A stretch of 21,946 nucleotides of DNA from Ruminococcaceae bacterium UBA1244 (GCA_002308635.1 DBWG01000120.1:3237-25182); one strand, 5' to 3'. Positions 6,451 through 14,780 are shown, counted from the stretch's first letter. Notes: a model not told the origin generated them from the sequence alone. Translations and numbers: made by a program.

Positions 6451-9211
6451 ATTGCTCCTGTTCATATTGATCTGAAAGAAATATCTTTTTAACAGTCAAA
6501 AATATTCTTTTACAGTTATTTTTGTCACGATAAGGGAAAAACGACCTGCACATTTTTGAATAGTTATCATACTGCAGAAATCCCTTTTGCATCTGTTCGA
6601 TAATGTAATCCACAAGGCTGTCGTGGTCAAAAAGCATCTTTCCAAAAATATTTTTTGCAAAGCTTTCGTTTTTCAGCTCCTGAGGCACAGGCAGGGCAGG
6701 GGGATAATAGTATATAACAGGCTTGTTAAGATAGGCAAACCTGTATTGTATATCGGAGTGATCGGTAATAAGCACAGCGGCCTTCTTTACGAGTTCGTTT
6801 ACAACGCCTTCATCATACTGATACAGCATGACTGTTTCATCCGAATGAAACAGCTTTATAAATTTATCCACCGAAAACGGCATCATAACAGCGACCTTAT
6901 ATCCGCTGTTTTTTAGTGCTTCATGCAGTTTTGTGTCTGTCAGCAGATCATTATACAGGTGGAAGAAACGGCTGTCGGAAAAGCTGTACCGATCCGAATT
7001 TTCATAAACACAGAACTGTCTTCTGTCGCCGGGAGCTACGAAAATCAGCTTTTCTTTTTTGTCATCCAGTTCATCAAGTATCGGATATCCTGTAACTTTT
7101 ATCATCGACTCGTCATAATCATAGATCGGTTTCAGGATATGTTCCTTCTCTTTTTCGGAAGAACAGAAAAAGAACTGGGTATTATCTCTCAGTCTGTTGT
7201 CAAACTGCGCCGTTGCGTATGTGAGAAAGAAATCCTTTATAGAAACCGTCTTTGCATTGATAAGATCTTTCAGGAACATAAGATCCTTGTTGCTGAAAAG
7301 AAGGGATTCATAAACGTCACAGTCTGCGGCAAAAACGATATCTGCCGAAAGAGCGGCGATCTTTGCCTTCTTTGAACCTGCTTCGAGGACACCTCCGTAT
7401 TCTTTGTCAAGCAGCCGTTCATATTCCTCCGAGCCTCTTTTTGCGGTATAGAATACATTGACCTTGTCATTGGCTCTGTGCTTATAAAAAAACCTGAAAA
7501 GTATGTTCCCGTTGGAATGTATGCCGGACTCGTCATAGAACATCAGAGAACATGTACCCTTTTTTTGCTGCATGGCGCTTTTTACGGCTTTTCGTATCTG
7601 ACGGTAGTAAAATGATTCTGCGAGTGAAACATACTCTCCGGCTTCGGCCATGAATTTGCTTTCACAGATACGCAGATATGAACCTGTGGCACGTCTGATT
7701 ATTAGTGACTTTGTTTTTCTCTCATAGACCATTACCCGTTCATTGAAGTACCAGTAGCTGTTTTTTATTGCTGACGACAGCCTTGAAAAAGTACTGTTAA
7801 AGATCATCCCTATCCTGAACGACATATTTTTATACTGCATTTTCAGATAGATATTATCTATAGTTTTGCCGCTGCTCACGGGAACAAAAAATCTGAAAGC
7901 ATACCGTCTGAAAAACGTTATGTCAAAATATTTTTTCAGGGTATACACTCCCGAAGTCAGGACAGTCATCCTTTTTTCATTGACGAACACAGAAAGCCTG
8001 TATTCATTTTCCGGCAGGAATGAACAGTTATAAAGCACACCGTCAAAATAAAGTCCGTCTTCATCATAATTGACCGCCTTTATGTCGGCAAAAATATCCT
8101 TTGATCTCCCGATGAGATACTGCTGATAATGAGCCGCAAACTCACCGCTCAGAATGAGTTTTTCCATTCGTGAGTTTGATACAAAGTAGTTTTTTTCAAG
8201 AGTATCTTTTGGAAGAACAAGGTCTATCTCCGGCTGAAGCTCCGGATTCTTATATTTCAGTCTCAGGAGTCTGAATGTCATTTCTTCATCAAGCCCGCAC
8301 AAAGCGCAGATATTTCTGTTGAGTATGACCGAGTCATCAATATATTTCAGAAGCTCCGAAACCTTGTTGAAGAACTCATCGACCTCTCCTCCTGTCAGGA
8401 CGTGTTTGTATTTTTCGTCAGCATTCAGGACAAAACGGCTTTCTATGAGATACATAACTATGGACTGCGCAGCAGCAGAGCCGGGATAATTTATCATCAT
8501 CGGTATCATAAGCTCATCGACCGACCGTGAATAAAAATCCTTGCTGTACTGAGGCTGATATTTAAAAACCTCATGGTCTGTTGCAGCCAGAGTAGTATAG
8601 GTGTGTTCGGGAACGAATATATATGAATATATTTGCAGAAGGGATTCTGTAATAAACTTCACATCGGACTGAAAAATAATGCTTTCATCAAAAAGCATCC
8701 TGTCAATGATCCTTTTGTGAAAAAACCAGCATCCAAGCAAAAGAACGAACCTGTCAGGAGTATCGTTCAGATCAACGACACCTTTTTCTGTTAGATCAAT
8801 ATACTTGTAAGGCTCTTCACCCGGCGGAGATACGATCGGCTGAATACAAAGAATCGGTATCTTTTCAGAACTGAGAGTTTTGTTCATAAGTGTATTCAGA
8901 GTTTTTTTGGAATACTCTCCGTAGTTGTCGATAAAGGTATAATAAGTACCCTGACAAAGAGGTCTTGCATCATTATAAGCAGAAGCATCGGACTTGCCTG
9001 CGGCATCGACAAAATAAATGTTGTCCGGATATTTTTTGTTATACTCCGAGCATAGTTTCAGACTCTGTTCGGTACAGACAGAATCGATCAGTATCAGCTG
9101 GATATTTTCAAGAAAAAAGACCTCATCGGCAACTATCGAAGAAAGTGCGGCTTCAAGATGAACATCGCTCTTTATAAGAAGATTGATACTGAAGAAAAAA
9201 TTCTTAGGCAT
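6449..9211 (-). CDS. Divergent GT2 plus CDP-glycerol glycerophosphotransferase-like fusion protein
   Basis: A 920-residue protein from the ATG at 9211, preferred because GGAGGG (plus positions 9217-9222) lies just upstream; an in-frame ATG at 9238 precedes that site. Residues 1 to about 210 resemble a family 2 glycosyltransferase: an early FFFSINLLIKSD strand, and FIDNYGEY (93-100) where active enzymes have an FLDSDD-like metal-binding motif, so the second Asp is lost. About 350-480 is a poorly conserved beta-rich linker. The C-terminal part (about 550-900) resembles the TagB/TagF glycerophosphotransferase fold, with GYPILDEL (708-715), FVAPGDR (724-730) and LITDHSDIQYRFAYLNKP (814-831). The catalytic WHG-type histidine motif expected before these is not recognisable. 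Known relatives build wall teichoic acid or capsule on the cytosolic membrane face; whether this one is active is uncertain. It is monocistronic with its own promoter. Confidence 0.75.
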   Translation of the reverse strand: MPKNFFFSINLLIKSDVHLEAALSSIVADEVFFLENIQLILIDSVCTEQSLKLCSEYNKKYPDNIYFVDAAGKSDASAYNDARPLCQGTYYTFIDNYGEYSKKTLNTLMNKTLSSEKIPILCIQPIVSPPGEEPYKYIDLTEKGVVDLNDTPDRFVLLLGCWFFHKRIIDRMLFDESIIFQSDVKFITESLLQIYSYIFVPEHTYTTLAATDHEVFKYQPQYSKDFYSRSVDELMIPMMINYPGSAAAQSIVMYLIESRFVLNADEKYKHVLTGGEVDEFFNKVSELLKYIDDSVILNRNICALCGLDEEMTFRLLRLKYKNPELQPEIDLVLPKDTLEKNYFVSNSRMEKLILSGEFAAHYQQYLIGRSKDIFADIKAVNYDEDGLYFDGVLYNCSFLPENEYRLSVFVNEKRMTVLTSGVYTLKKYFDITFFRRYAFRFFVPVSSGKTIDNIYLKMQYKNMSFRIGMIFNSTFSRLSSAIKNSYWYFNERVMVYERKTKSLIIRRATGSYLRICESKFMAEAGEYVSLAESFYYRQIRKAVKSAMQQKKGTCSLMFYDESGIHSNGNILFRFFYKHRANDKVNVFYTAKRGSEEYERLLDKEYGGVLEAGSKKAKIAALSADIVFAADCDVYESLLFSNKDLMFLKDLINAKTVSIKDFFLTYATAQFDNRLRDNTQFFFCSSEKEKEHILKPIYDYDESMIKVTGYPILDELDDKKEKLIFVAPGDRRQFCVYENSDRYSFSDSRFFHLYNDLLTDTKLHEALKNSGYKVAVMMPFSVDKFIKLFHSDETVMLYQYDEGVVNELVKKAAVLITDHSDIQYRFAYLNKPVIYYYPPALPVPQELKNESFAKNIFGKMLFDHDSLVDYIIEQMQKGFLQYDNYSKMCRSFFPYRDKNNCKRIFLTVKKIFLSDQYEQEQ

Positions 9212-9267
9212 ATAAGCCCTCCAGATCCATCGGGACAAAAGCCCCGGTCATATTTGAATACATCTCC

Positions 9268-9296
9268 ATAATATTACAATAAGATAAAAATGTCAA
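9268..9296 (-). promoter_or_regulatory. Sigma-A promoter of the glycosyltransferase fusion gene
   Basis: On the minus strand TTGACA (plus 9291-9296), a 17-base spacer and TATTAT (plus 9268-9273). The leader to the ATG at 9211 is about 50 bases. Confidence 0.82.
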
Positions 9297-9363
9297 TTTA
9301 CAAAGAAGTTACAAACCTTACAGAATACATTGCATCAAAAAACAGAAGATCATCCTCGTTCAT

Positions 9364-9390
9364 CCATAATTCTTTTATTATGGCATAATA
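9364..9390. repeat. Overlapping palindromes between divergent promoters
   Basis: CCATAAT (9364-9370) and ATTATGG (9377-9383) form an inverted repeat with a six-base spacer. The right arm is reused in a second palindrome, TATTATG-G-CATAATA (9376-9390). They lie between the minus promoter at 9268-9296 and the glnN promoter at 9488-9516. The rest of the roughly 400-base gap (9212-9608) holds the two promoters, AT-rich sequence and the glnN leader. Confidence 0.5.
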
Positions 9391-9487
9391 GTCAAAATTT
9401 TCCATATAAAAAATGTACAATTAACTATTCACTCAAAATGCTAAAAGTATTTTTTTATACAAAATGAAAAAAGTATCAAAAAAGCTA

Positions 9488-9516
9488 TTGACTTGCGTTT
9501 TTTGTTGTTCTATAAT
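9488..9516 (+). promoter_or_regulatory. Sigma-A promoter of glnN
   Basis: TTGACT (9488-9493), a 17-base spacer, and TATAAT (9511-9516). The expected transcript starts near 9523. The -35 box lies inside an imperfect palindrome with arms CAAAAAAGC and GCGTTTTTTG. Confidence 0.85.
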
Positions 9517-9526
9517 TCACTCAAGA

Positions 9527-9540
9527 CAGCAAAGGCGCTG
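9527..9540 (+). promoter_or_regulatory. Candidate antiterminator hairpin with hexaloop
   Basis: CAGC (9527-9530), loop AAAGGC (9531-9536), GCTG (9537-9540). The six-base loop has A at position 1 and G at position 4, the rule for RNA targets of ANTAR antitermination proteins. The 3' arm and loop overlap the 5' arm of the following terminator, so the two structures exclude each other. Known ANTAR targets have two such hairpins in tandem; only one is seen here, which weakens the assignment. Confidence 0.4.
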
Positions 9541-9580
9541 CGGGCATAAGATGTTTTATGCCTGCTGCGCCCATTTTTTT
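9534..9580 (+). terminator. Leader terminator (attenuator) upstream of glnN
   Basis: A stem pairs 9534-9549 with 9556-9571 (fifteen pairs including one G-T wobble, one T-T mismatch, six-base loop), followed by A and seven T residues (9574-9580). It lies after the glnN promoter and before the glnN ribosome site, and no plus-strand gene lies upstream, so it acts on the glnN transcript itself. Confidence 0.85.
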
Positions 9581-9608
9581 ATTTAATTCTGAATGGAGAG
9601 CATTGATT

Positions 9609-11696
9609 ATGAACGTACCTGAGATTTTCGGCAGTATGGTTTTTAATGACGCAGCAATGAAAGAACGTCTTCCAAAGGGAACTTACAAGGCTCTGAAAAA
9701 GACGATCGAAGAGGGCAAGGCTCTTGACATCAATGTCGCAAACGTTGTAGCTCATTCCATGAAGGAATGGGCGCTTGAACACGGCGCAACTCACTATACT
9801 CACTGGTTCCAGCCTATGACCGGCATCACCGCTGAGAAGCATGACAGCTTTATCACTCCGACTGACGGCGGCGGAGTTATCATGGAATTCTCCGGAAAGG
9901 AACTCATAAAGGGCGAACCGGATGCTTCAAGCTTTCCTTCCGGCGGTATCAGGGCAACATTTGAAGCAAGAGGATATACAGCATGGGATCCGACTTCATA
10001 CGCATTCATAAAGGACGGTTCTCTTTGTATCCCGACCGCATTCTGTTCATACACGGGTGAGATACTCGACAAAAAGACTCCGCTCCTCCGCTCAATGGAA
10101 GTAATAAATGTTCAGGCTCTCCGCATACTCAAAGCTTTCGGAGACAGCACAACACAAAGAGTCATCACAACAGTGGGTCCGGAACAGGAGTATTTTCTTG
10201 TTGACAAGGAGATATTCAGAAAGCGCAAGGATCTTATCTACTGCGGCAGGACGCTTTTTGGTGCAAGACCTCCGAAAGGACAGGAGCTTGACGACCATTA
10301 TTTCGGAACCATCAAGCCGAGAGTTTCAGCATATATGAAGGAGCTTGACGAAACTCTCTGGAAATACGGCATCTATGCAAAAACCAAACACAATGAGGTT
10401 GCTCCGGCTCAGCATGAGCTTGCTCCGATCTTTGATTCTTCAAATATTGCGACAGACCACAACCAGCTTACGATGGCAACAATGAAGGATATTGCAGACA
10501 AGCACGGTCTCGTGTGCCTCCTCCACGAAAAGCCCTTTGCCGGAGTAAACGGTTCAGGAAAGCACAACAACTGGTCAATGTCAACAAATACCGGAAAGAA
10601 CCTTCTTGATCCTTCAAAAAATCCCCGTGAAAACATTCAGTTCCTTGTGTTTCTTGCGGCAGTGATACGTGCCGTTGACGACCATCAGGATCTTCTCAGG
10701 ATTGCCGTTGCAAGCGCAGGAAACGATCACAGACTCGGCGCAAACGAAGCACCTCCCGCAATACTTTCAATGTATCTTGGTGATGATCTTTCCGAAGTGC
10801 TCCGCTCTATCATGTATAACGAGGAATACACCAAAAAGGATGCTCCGATCATGGAGACAAATGCGGACGTTCTTCCGAATTTCGTAAAGGACACCTCTGA
10901 CCGCAACCGTACATCTCCTTTTGCGTTCACAGGAAATAAATTTGAGTTCAGAATGGTAGGCTCCGCAGAAAATATTGCCTGCACCAATACCATCATCAAT
11001 ACGATAGTTGCCGATGCGCTCAGCGATTTTGCTGACGAACTTGAAAAAGCTGAGGATGTCAGCACGGCTGCGGAAGAACTTGTCAGAAGGACACTCAAGG
11101 ATCATAAGAGAATAATCTTTAACGGCGATAACTACTCCGAAGAGTGGGTTGAGGAAGCTAAAAAAAGAGGTCTTCTCAATTACCGCACTCTTCCCGATGC
11201 ACTTCCGCACTATACAGACGAAAAGAACATAAAGCTTTTTGGAAAACACGGAATATATACAGAAGTAGAGCTTCGTTCAAGAACCGAAATAATCCTCGAA
11301 AATTATTCAAAGATAATCAACATCGAAGCCCTCACCGCACTTGATATGGCGAAGAAAGATATTGTTCCTGCTGTAGCAGCATACATCAGGGAACTTGCAG
11401 AAACCGCTTCAGTCGTCAAGAGTATCGGCGGCGATATAGATATTCTCCCCGAAACAGAACTTGTAAAGAAGCTTTCAAACCTTCTTGCCTGCTTCACAAA
11501 GAAGATAGATGTTCTCGACAGAGCAGTTTTAGGTGCAAAGGATGTAGAGGGCGTCACAGAATGTGCCGTTTACTATAAAGATAAAGTTCTTGCTTCGATG
11601 CAGGAGCTTCGTGCCGTTGCCGATGAAATGGAATCCAATATGTCTGCAAAACACTGGCCTTATCCTTCATACGGTACAATGCTTTTCAGCGTATAA
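9609..11696 (+). CDS. glnN: Type III glutamine synthetase
   Basis: Makes L-glutamine from glutamate, ammonia and ATP; it is the cytosolic ammonia-assimilation enzyme of the large GSIII class, typical of Bacteroidetes, some Clostridia and cyanobacteria. The 695-residue length fits that class and is far longer than the roughly 450 residues of type I. GSIII landmarks are visible: FPSGGIRATFEARGY (109-123), the ATP/glutamate-site GPEQEYFLVD (190-199), HNEVAPAQHELAPIF (261-275), GVNGSGKHNNWS (312-323), NDHRLGANEAPPA (372-384) and TGNKFEFRMVGS. The start at 9609 follows GGAGAG with an eight-base spacer; the open frame upstream only runs into the terminator. It is monocistronic, with a consensus promoter and a leader terminator that suggest control by antitermination, presumably in response to nitrogen supply. 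The symbol glnN is used for the GSIII class; glnA is also in use. Confidence 0.95.
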   Translation: MNVPEIFGSMVFNDAAMKERLPKGTYKALKKTIEEGKALDINVANVVAHSMKEWALEHGATHYTHWFQPMTGITAEKHDSFITPTDGGGVIMEFSGKELIKGEPDASSFPSGGIRATFEARGYTAWDPTSYAFIKDGSLCIPTAFCSYTGEILDKKTPLLRSMEVINVQALRILKAFGDSTTQRVITTVGPEQEYFLVDKEIFRKRKDLIYCGRTLFGARPPKGQELDDHYFGTIKPRVSAYMKELDETLWKYGIYAKTKHNEVAPAQHELAPIFDSSNIATDHNQLTMATMKDIADKHGLVCLLHEKPFAGVNGSGKHNNWSMSTNTGKNLLDPSKNPRENIQFLVFLAAVIRAVDDHQDLLRIAVASAGNDHRLGANEAPPAILSMYLGDDLSEVLRSIMYNEEYTKKDAPIMETNADVLPNFVKDTSDRNRTSPFAFTGNKFEFRMVGSAENIACTNTIINTIVADALSDFADELEKAEDVSTAAEELVRRTLKDHKRIIFNGDNYSEEWVEEAKKRGLLNYRTLPDALPHYTDEKNIKLFGKHGIYTEVELRSRTEIILENYSKIINIEALTALDMAKKDIVPAVAAYIRELAETASVVKSIGGDIDILPETELVKKLSNLLACFTKKIDVLDRAVLGAKDVEGVTECAVYYKDKVLASMQELRAVADEMESNMSAKHWPYPSYGTMLFSV

Positions 11697-11710
11697 TAAA
11701 ACAGTAAGCA

Positions 11711-11750
11711 AAACCGCCTTCACAGCTTTTTCTGCGAAGGCGGTTTTTTT
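11711..11750. terminator. Terminator between glnN and the SASP gene
   Basis: AAACCGCCTTC (11711-11721) pairs with GAAGGCGGTTT (11736-11746), and the stem continues inward as CAG/CTG after one mismatch. T run 11744-11750 on plus; the minus strand ends the stem with TTTTG, so it may serve both convergent genes. Confidence 0.92.
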
Positions 11751-11776
11751 ATATCTCAGTAAGTGACCGTTTCAGA

Positions 11777-11977
11777 TCACATACTTCTCTCGTAAGCTTC
11801 GATCATTTTCTTGACCATCTGTCCGCCGACAGAACCGGCCTGACGTGAGGTAAGGTCGCCGTTATAGCCCTGTTTAAGGTTAACGCCTACTTCGTTTGCA
11901 CACTCCATCTTGAATCTGTCCATAGCTTCTCTTGCCTCGGGAACATTGATCTGATTATTGTTATTGTTGCTTGACAT
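11777..11977 (-). CDS. Alpha/beta-type small acid-soluble spore protein
   Basis: A 66-residue SASP, which saturates and protects DNA in the dormant forespore and is degraded on germination. After an Asn/Gln-rich start (SSNNNNNQ) it shows both family blocks: MECANEVGVN (about 24-33), around the site normally cut by the germination protease GPR, and the C-terminal GDLTSRQAGSVGGQMVKKMIEAYE (40-63). The length is typical. AGGAGA lies upstream of the ATG on the minus strand. Sporulation genes of this type are normally read by sigma-G; I see only a weak match to its -10 element (AATACTA, plus 12077-12083 in reverse) about 100 bases upstream. Its presence supports a spore-forming Clostridia host. 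Confidence 0.95.
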   Translation of the reverse strand: MSSNNNNNQINVPEAREAMDRFKMECANEVGVNLKQGYNGDLTSRQAGSVGGQMVKKMIEAYERSM

Positions 11978-12004
11978 AAGATTTTCTCCTTTTTATATTA
12001 TCAT

Positions 12005-12071
12005 ACAGCCGGATCTGAGATCCGTATATCTCACAATAATACTCAAACATAACGTCTGCAATTCCGGCTGT
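12005..12071 (-). repeat. Alternative inverted repeats upstream of the SASP gene
   Basis: ACAGCCGGA (12005-12013) can pair with TCCGGCTGT (12063-12071). The left arm also overlaps a local 15-base palindrome, CGGATCT-G-AGATCCG (12010-12024), so the two structures compete. The element lies 28 bases or more upstream of the SASP start in the 333-base gap to the next gene; the rest of the gap holds the response-regulator promoter at 12253-12284. Confidence 0.5.
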
Positions 12072-12252
12072 GTTATTAGTATTTTCAGAATTTGTGTCAA
12101 TATTACATTTTTGTTCTGGAAAAATCTTGATATAAATGCAGTAGCGAAAGCTTTTACACAGGAAGGAAGTGAGATATTTTGCTGTGTCTGCCATACTGTC
12201 GCTGTTGTGATAAATATTATCATTAAATAATTCTTGAAATTTGCAGAGGTTC

Positions 12253-12284
12253 TTTAAGAAATTTTTAAGAAAATGTGATATAAT
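12253..12284 (+). promoter_or_regulatory. Autoregulated-type promoter of the response regulator operon
   Basis: Two copies of TTTAAGA (12253-12259 and 12264-12270) have an 11-base period and are followed after eight bases by TATAAT (12279-12284) with an extended TG (12276-12277). No good -35 hexamer is visible; the repeats occupy its place. This is the usual layout for activation by a dimeric OmpR/PhoB-type regulator, probably the product of this operon. Confidence 0.7.
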
Positions 12285-12310
12285 AATAAAAAAGGATAAG
12301 GAGGGTCAAT

Positions 12311-12985
12311 ATGAGGATACTTTTGGTAGAAGATGAAAAATCCCTCTCAAATGCGATAAGCATGATACTTGCACAAAACGGTCATGTCACGGAACCCGTA
12401 TATGACGGAATAACTGCAGTTGAATATGCACAGAGCGCAGAATACGATATAATAATTTTAGACGTTATGCTTCCGAAGCTTGACGGCTTTGAGGTTCTGC
12501 GCATCCTCAGAAACAGCGGTCTTGATACGCCGATACTTATGCTGACAGCCAAAAGCACCATTGCCGACAAGGTGTCAGGACTGAAAAAGGGAGCAGATGA
12601 TTATATGACAAAGCCGTTCCATCCTGATGAGCTTCTTGCCCGTGTGGATGCACTGACGAGGAGGAAGGGAAGTGTTGTGCTGAATGAGCTGTCCTACCTC
12701 GATGTAACATTGAATCTCAATTCCGCACTTCTGATCTGTTCAGGTGAATCAGTCCAGCTCAGCAAAAAGGAATTTGGTGTGCTGAAGGTTTTTTTATACA
12801 ATCCCAAAATGGTAATAACGGTCGATATGCTCATCAATAAGGTATGGGGAACAGGAGCAGATGTTACATACAATAATGTGGAGGTTTATATCTCGTTTAT
12901 ACGCAAAAAGCTGAAATACCTTCATTCTAAAGTATCTATCAAAAAGATCCAGTGTCTTGGTTATCGTCTGGAGGAAGTAAAGTGA
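12311..12985 (+). CDS. OmpR/PhoB-family response regulator, intact
   Basis: A 224-residue two-domain transcription regulator. The receiver (1 to about 115) has all phosphorylation-site residues: acidic pair E7/D8, acceptor D51 in IILDVMLP, T79 in MLTAKS and K101 in TKPF. The C-terminal winged helix (about 125-221) has the standard order, including LSKKEFGVLKVFLYNP, an NNVEVYISFIRKKL recognition region and the closing GYRLEE. GGAGGG precedes the ATG. The stop codon overlaps the start of the sensor kinase (TGATG), so the pair is translationally coupled. The promoter carries direct repeats that this protein probably binds. The signal it answers cannot be read from sequence. Confidence 0.95.
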   Translation: MRILLVEDEKSLSNAISMILAQNGHVTEPVYDGITAVEYAQSAEYDIIILDVMLPKLDGFEVLRILRNSGLDTPILMLTAKSTIADKVSGLKKGADDYMTKPFHPDELLARVDALTRRKGSVVLNELSYLDVTLNLNSALLICSGESVQLSKKEFGVLKVFLYNPKMVITVDMLINKVWGTGADVTYNNVEVYISFIRKKLKYLHSKVSIKKIQCLGYRLEEVK

Positions 12986-14331
12986 TGAGGGCATTCCGCA
13001 AAAGATTTATCATAATGAACATGAGTCTTGTGGGTGTGGTTTTGCTGACTGCGTTTGTTGTCATCGGAACGATCATTTGTACCAATGTATATGGTGAACT
13101 AAAAAATACCATGTCAAATGTTCTCAAGCCATGGAACATAAATAATGCAGGTTCACCCGGCGGTTTGCAAGAAAATGAAACTCTGCCCGACAAGAAGGGA
13201 AATATGCCCGATAAGTCGGATAATAAGAATGATGAACTTCCCGCCAGGCCGGACGAAAAGAAGGAGACTAAGAATAACGAGAACAAAAAATCAGACTCAG
13301 AAAAGAGACATGAACGCAATGACCATATCTCAACAATTTTTTACTACAAAAGCGAAAAAAGAGTGAGAGTCATATCAGATTCTGAGGTATTTGATGCGAA
13401 CCCCGAAGATGTTGTCAGCGCCATTCTTGCGCAGGGTGATGATTTCGGAACGATAAACCGGTATCACATAATCTATTACCGTGAAACTGCAGGCAGTATC
13501 GTCAAGATAGCAGTGTGCGACGAAAGCTATATAGGTTCACGTCTGTTCAAAACTGTGATGATACTTTCGCTGGCATTCATTCTGTCCATGTTGGTGCTGT
13601 TTCTTATCAGTATCCGGCTTGCACGTTTTGCGGAGAAGCCTCTGCGTCAGTCCATAGAAATGGAGCGTAAATTCGTTGCCGATATTTCCCACGACCTTAA
13701 AACGCCTATCACCGTTACTATGGCAAATAATTCAATATTGAAAGCAAACAAAAACTCCAGTATCTCGGATAATATGCAGTGGATAGAAAGCACAGACAAA
13801 GCGTCCGAGGATATGATGCAGCTCATCGGCAATATGCTTACGCTGTCTGCGGTCGATACGCAGACAAAGAAGATCAGCACCGTTCCCGTAAGTCTGACAT
13901 CAGCTGCGGAAAGATGTATCCTGCAGTTTGAGTCAGTAGCATACGAAAAGAATGTGACGCTGGAAGAATCGATCGAAGATGACCTGATTGTTCTTGCAAC
14001 GGAGGAATATCTGAAACGTATTTGCAGCAGCCTTGTCGAAAACGCTTTCAAATATGAACCTAACGGCGGAAAGGTCACAGTTAAGGCATACAGCCGCAAG
14101 CACAGGATATTCTTTACTGTGCAGAATCAGAACAGCCGTATTTCACATGAGGATCTCCCTCATATTTTTGACCGTTTCTATCGGGGAGATAAAGCAAGAA
14201 CAGAATCAAAGGGGCATGGTCTCGGATTGCCGATTATTCACCAGATGGCAAAGCTCTGCGGCGCAAATATCGAAGCGGTAAGCAATGAACATGACGGAAC
14301 AATATTTACCGTGACATTCCGCAAGGCATGA
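12985..14331 (+). CDS. Sensor histidine kinase, intact
   Basis: A 448-residue membrane kinase partner of the preceding regulator. The ATG at 12985 overlaps the regulator stop and has GGAGG (12970-12974) upstream. TM1 is about 8-33 and TM2 about 190-211. The external part holds a disordered Lys/Glu/Asp/Asn-rich stretch (about 54-113) and then a small folded sensor (about 115-188). The HisKA block has the phospho-acceptor H236 in DISHDLKTP. The ATP-binding domain has the N box ENAFKYEPNGG with N353, IFDRFYRG (394-401) and the GHGLGL lid (410-415); the usual DxGxG box is weak (around NQNSRIS, 381-387). The stop codon lies at 14329-14331, 17 bases before the acetyltransferase start. Confidence 0.94.
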   Translation: MRAFRKRFIIMNMSLVGVVLLTAFVVIGTIICTNVYGELKNTMSNVLKPWNINNAGSPGGLQENETLPDKKGNMPDKSDNKNDELPARPDEKKETKNNENKKSDSEKRHERNDHISTIFYYKSEKRVRVISDSEVFDANPEDVVSAILAQGDDFGTINRYHIIYYRETAGSIVKIAVCDESYIGSRLFKTVMILSLAFILSMLVLFLISIRLARFAEKPLRQSIEMERKFVADISHDLKTPITVTMANNSILKANKNSSISDNMQWIESTDKASEDMMQLIGNMLTLSAVDTQTKKISTVPVSLTSAAERCILQFESVAYEKNVTLEESIEDDLIVLATEEYLKRICSSLVENAFKYEPNGGKVTVKAYSRKHRIFFTVQNQNSRISHEDLPHIFDRFYRGDKARTESKGHGLGLPIIHQMAKLCGANIEAVSNEHDGTIFTVTFRKA

Positions 14332-14348
14332 TACAGGAGGCGGGTAAT

Positions 14349-14768
14349 GTGTATAATATAAGATATGCAAATGACAGCGACAAGGACTTTTGGCTGAACG
14401 CTGACAACAGCATTGATGAACTTACGTTTGAAAATAAAATAAATAATAATATGGCATATATTTTTGAAGAGCGTCAAAGGAAGATCGGGATTCTGCGTTA
14501 TTCGCTTTTTGAAGATCATATCCCGTTCTGTAATCTTGTCTGTATTACCGAAAGCTATCGTCACGAGGGCTGCGGCAGAGCGCTGATGCAGTATTGGGAA
14601 CAGGAGATGAGGGAGAGGGGATATATCTTTACGATGGTTTCTTCATATATTGATGAAGAAATACACCTTTTCTATCGTAAGCTGGGCTATCGTGAAGCAG
14701 GAGGCGTTGTAATACCCGACAAGAGAAATGATGACAGAATGGAAGTGTTTATGATAAAGCGGTTATAA
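14349..14768 (+). CDS. GNAT-family N-acetyltransferase
   Basis: A 139-residue single-domain acetyltransferase that would transfer acetyl from acetyl-CoA to an unknown amine. The GTG at 14349 is chosen as start because AGGAGG (14335-14340) sits eight bases before it and the product then begins directly with the first GNAT strand (YNIRYAND). An in-frame ATG at 14328 overlaps the kinase stop but has its ribosome site downstream of it. The acetyl-CoA pyrophosphate loop is RHEGCGRA (71-78), followed by the ALMQYWEQEMRERGY helix and strand, and the C-terminal FYRKLGYREAGG typical of the fold. It is the third gene of the two-component operon. Confidence 0.88.
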   Translation: MYNIRYANDSDKDFWLNADNSIDELTFENKINNNMAYIFEERQRKIGILRYSLFEDHIPFCNLVCITESYRHEGCGRALMQYWEQEMRERGYIFTMVSSYIDEEIHLFYRKLGYREAGGVVIPDKRNDDRMEVFMIKRL

Positions 14769-14780
14769 AAATATATGATT

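Noticed and set aside
6923..7375. A 150-codon plus-strand frame inside the glycosyltransferase fusion
   Set aside because: Antisense shadow of the conserved C-terminal domain, with no ribosome site or recognisable family.
11958..12230. A 90-codon plus-strand frame in the gap upstream of the response regulator
   Set aside because: No ribosome site, hydrophobic AT-rich translation without a known pattern, and it overlaps the SASP start and its upstream repeats.
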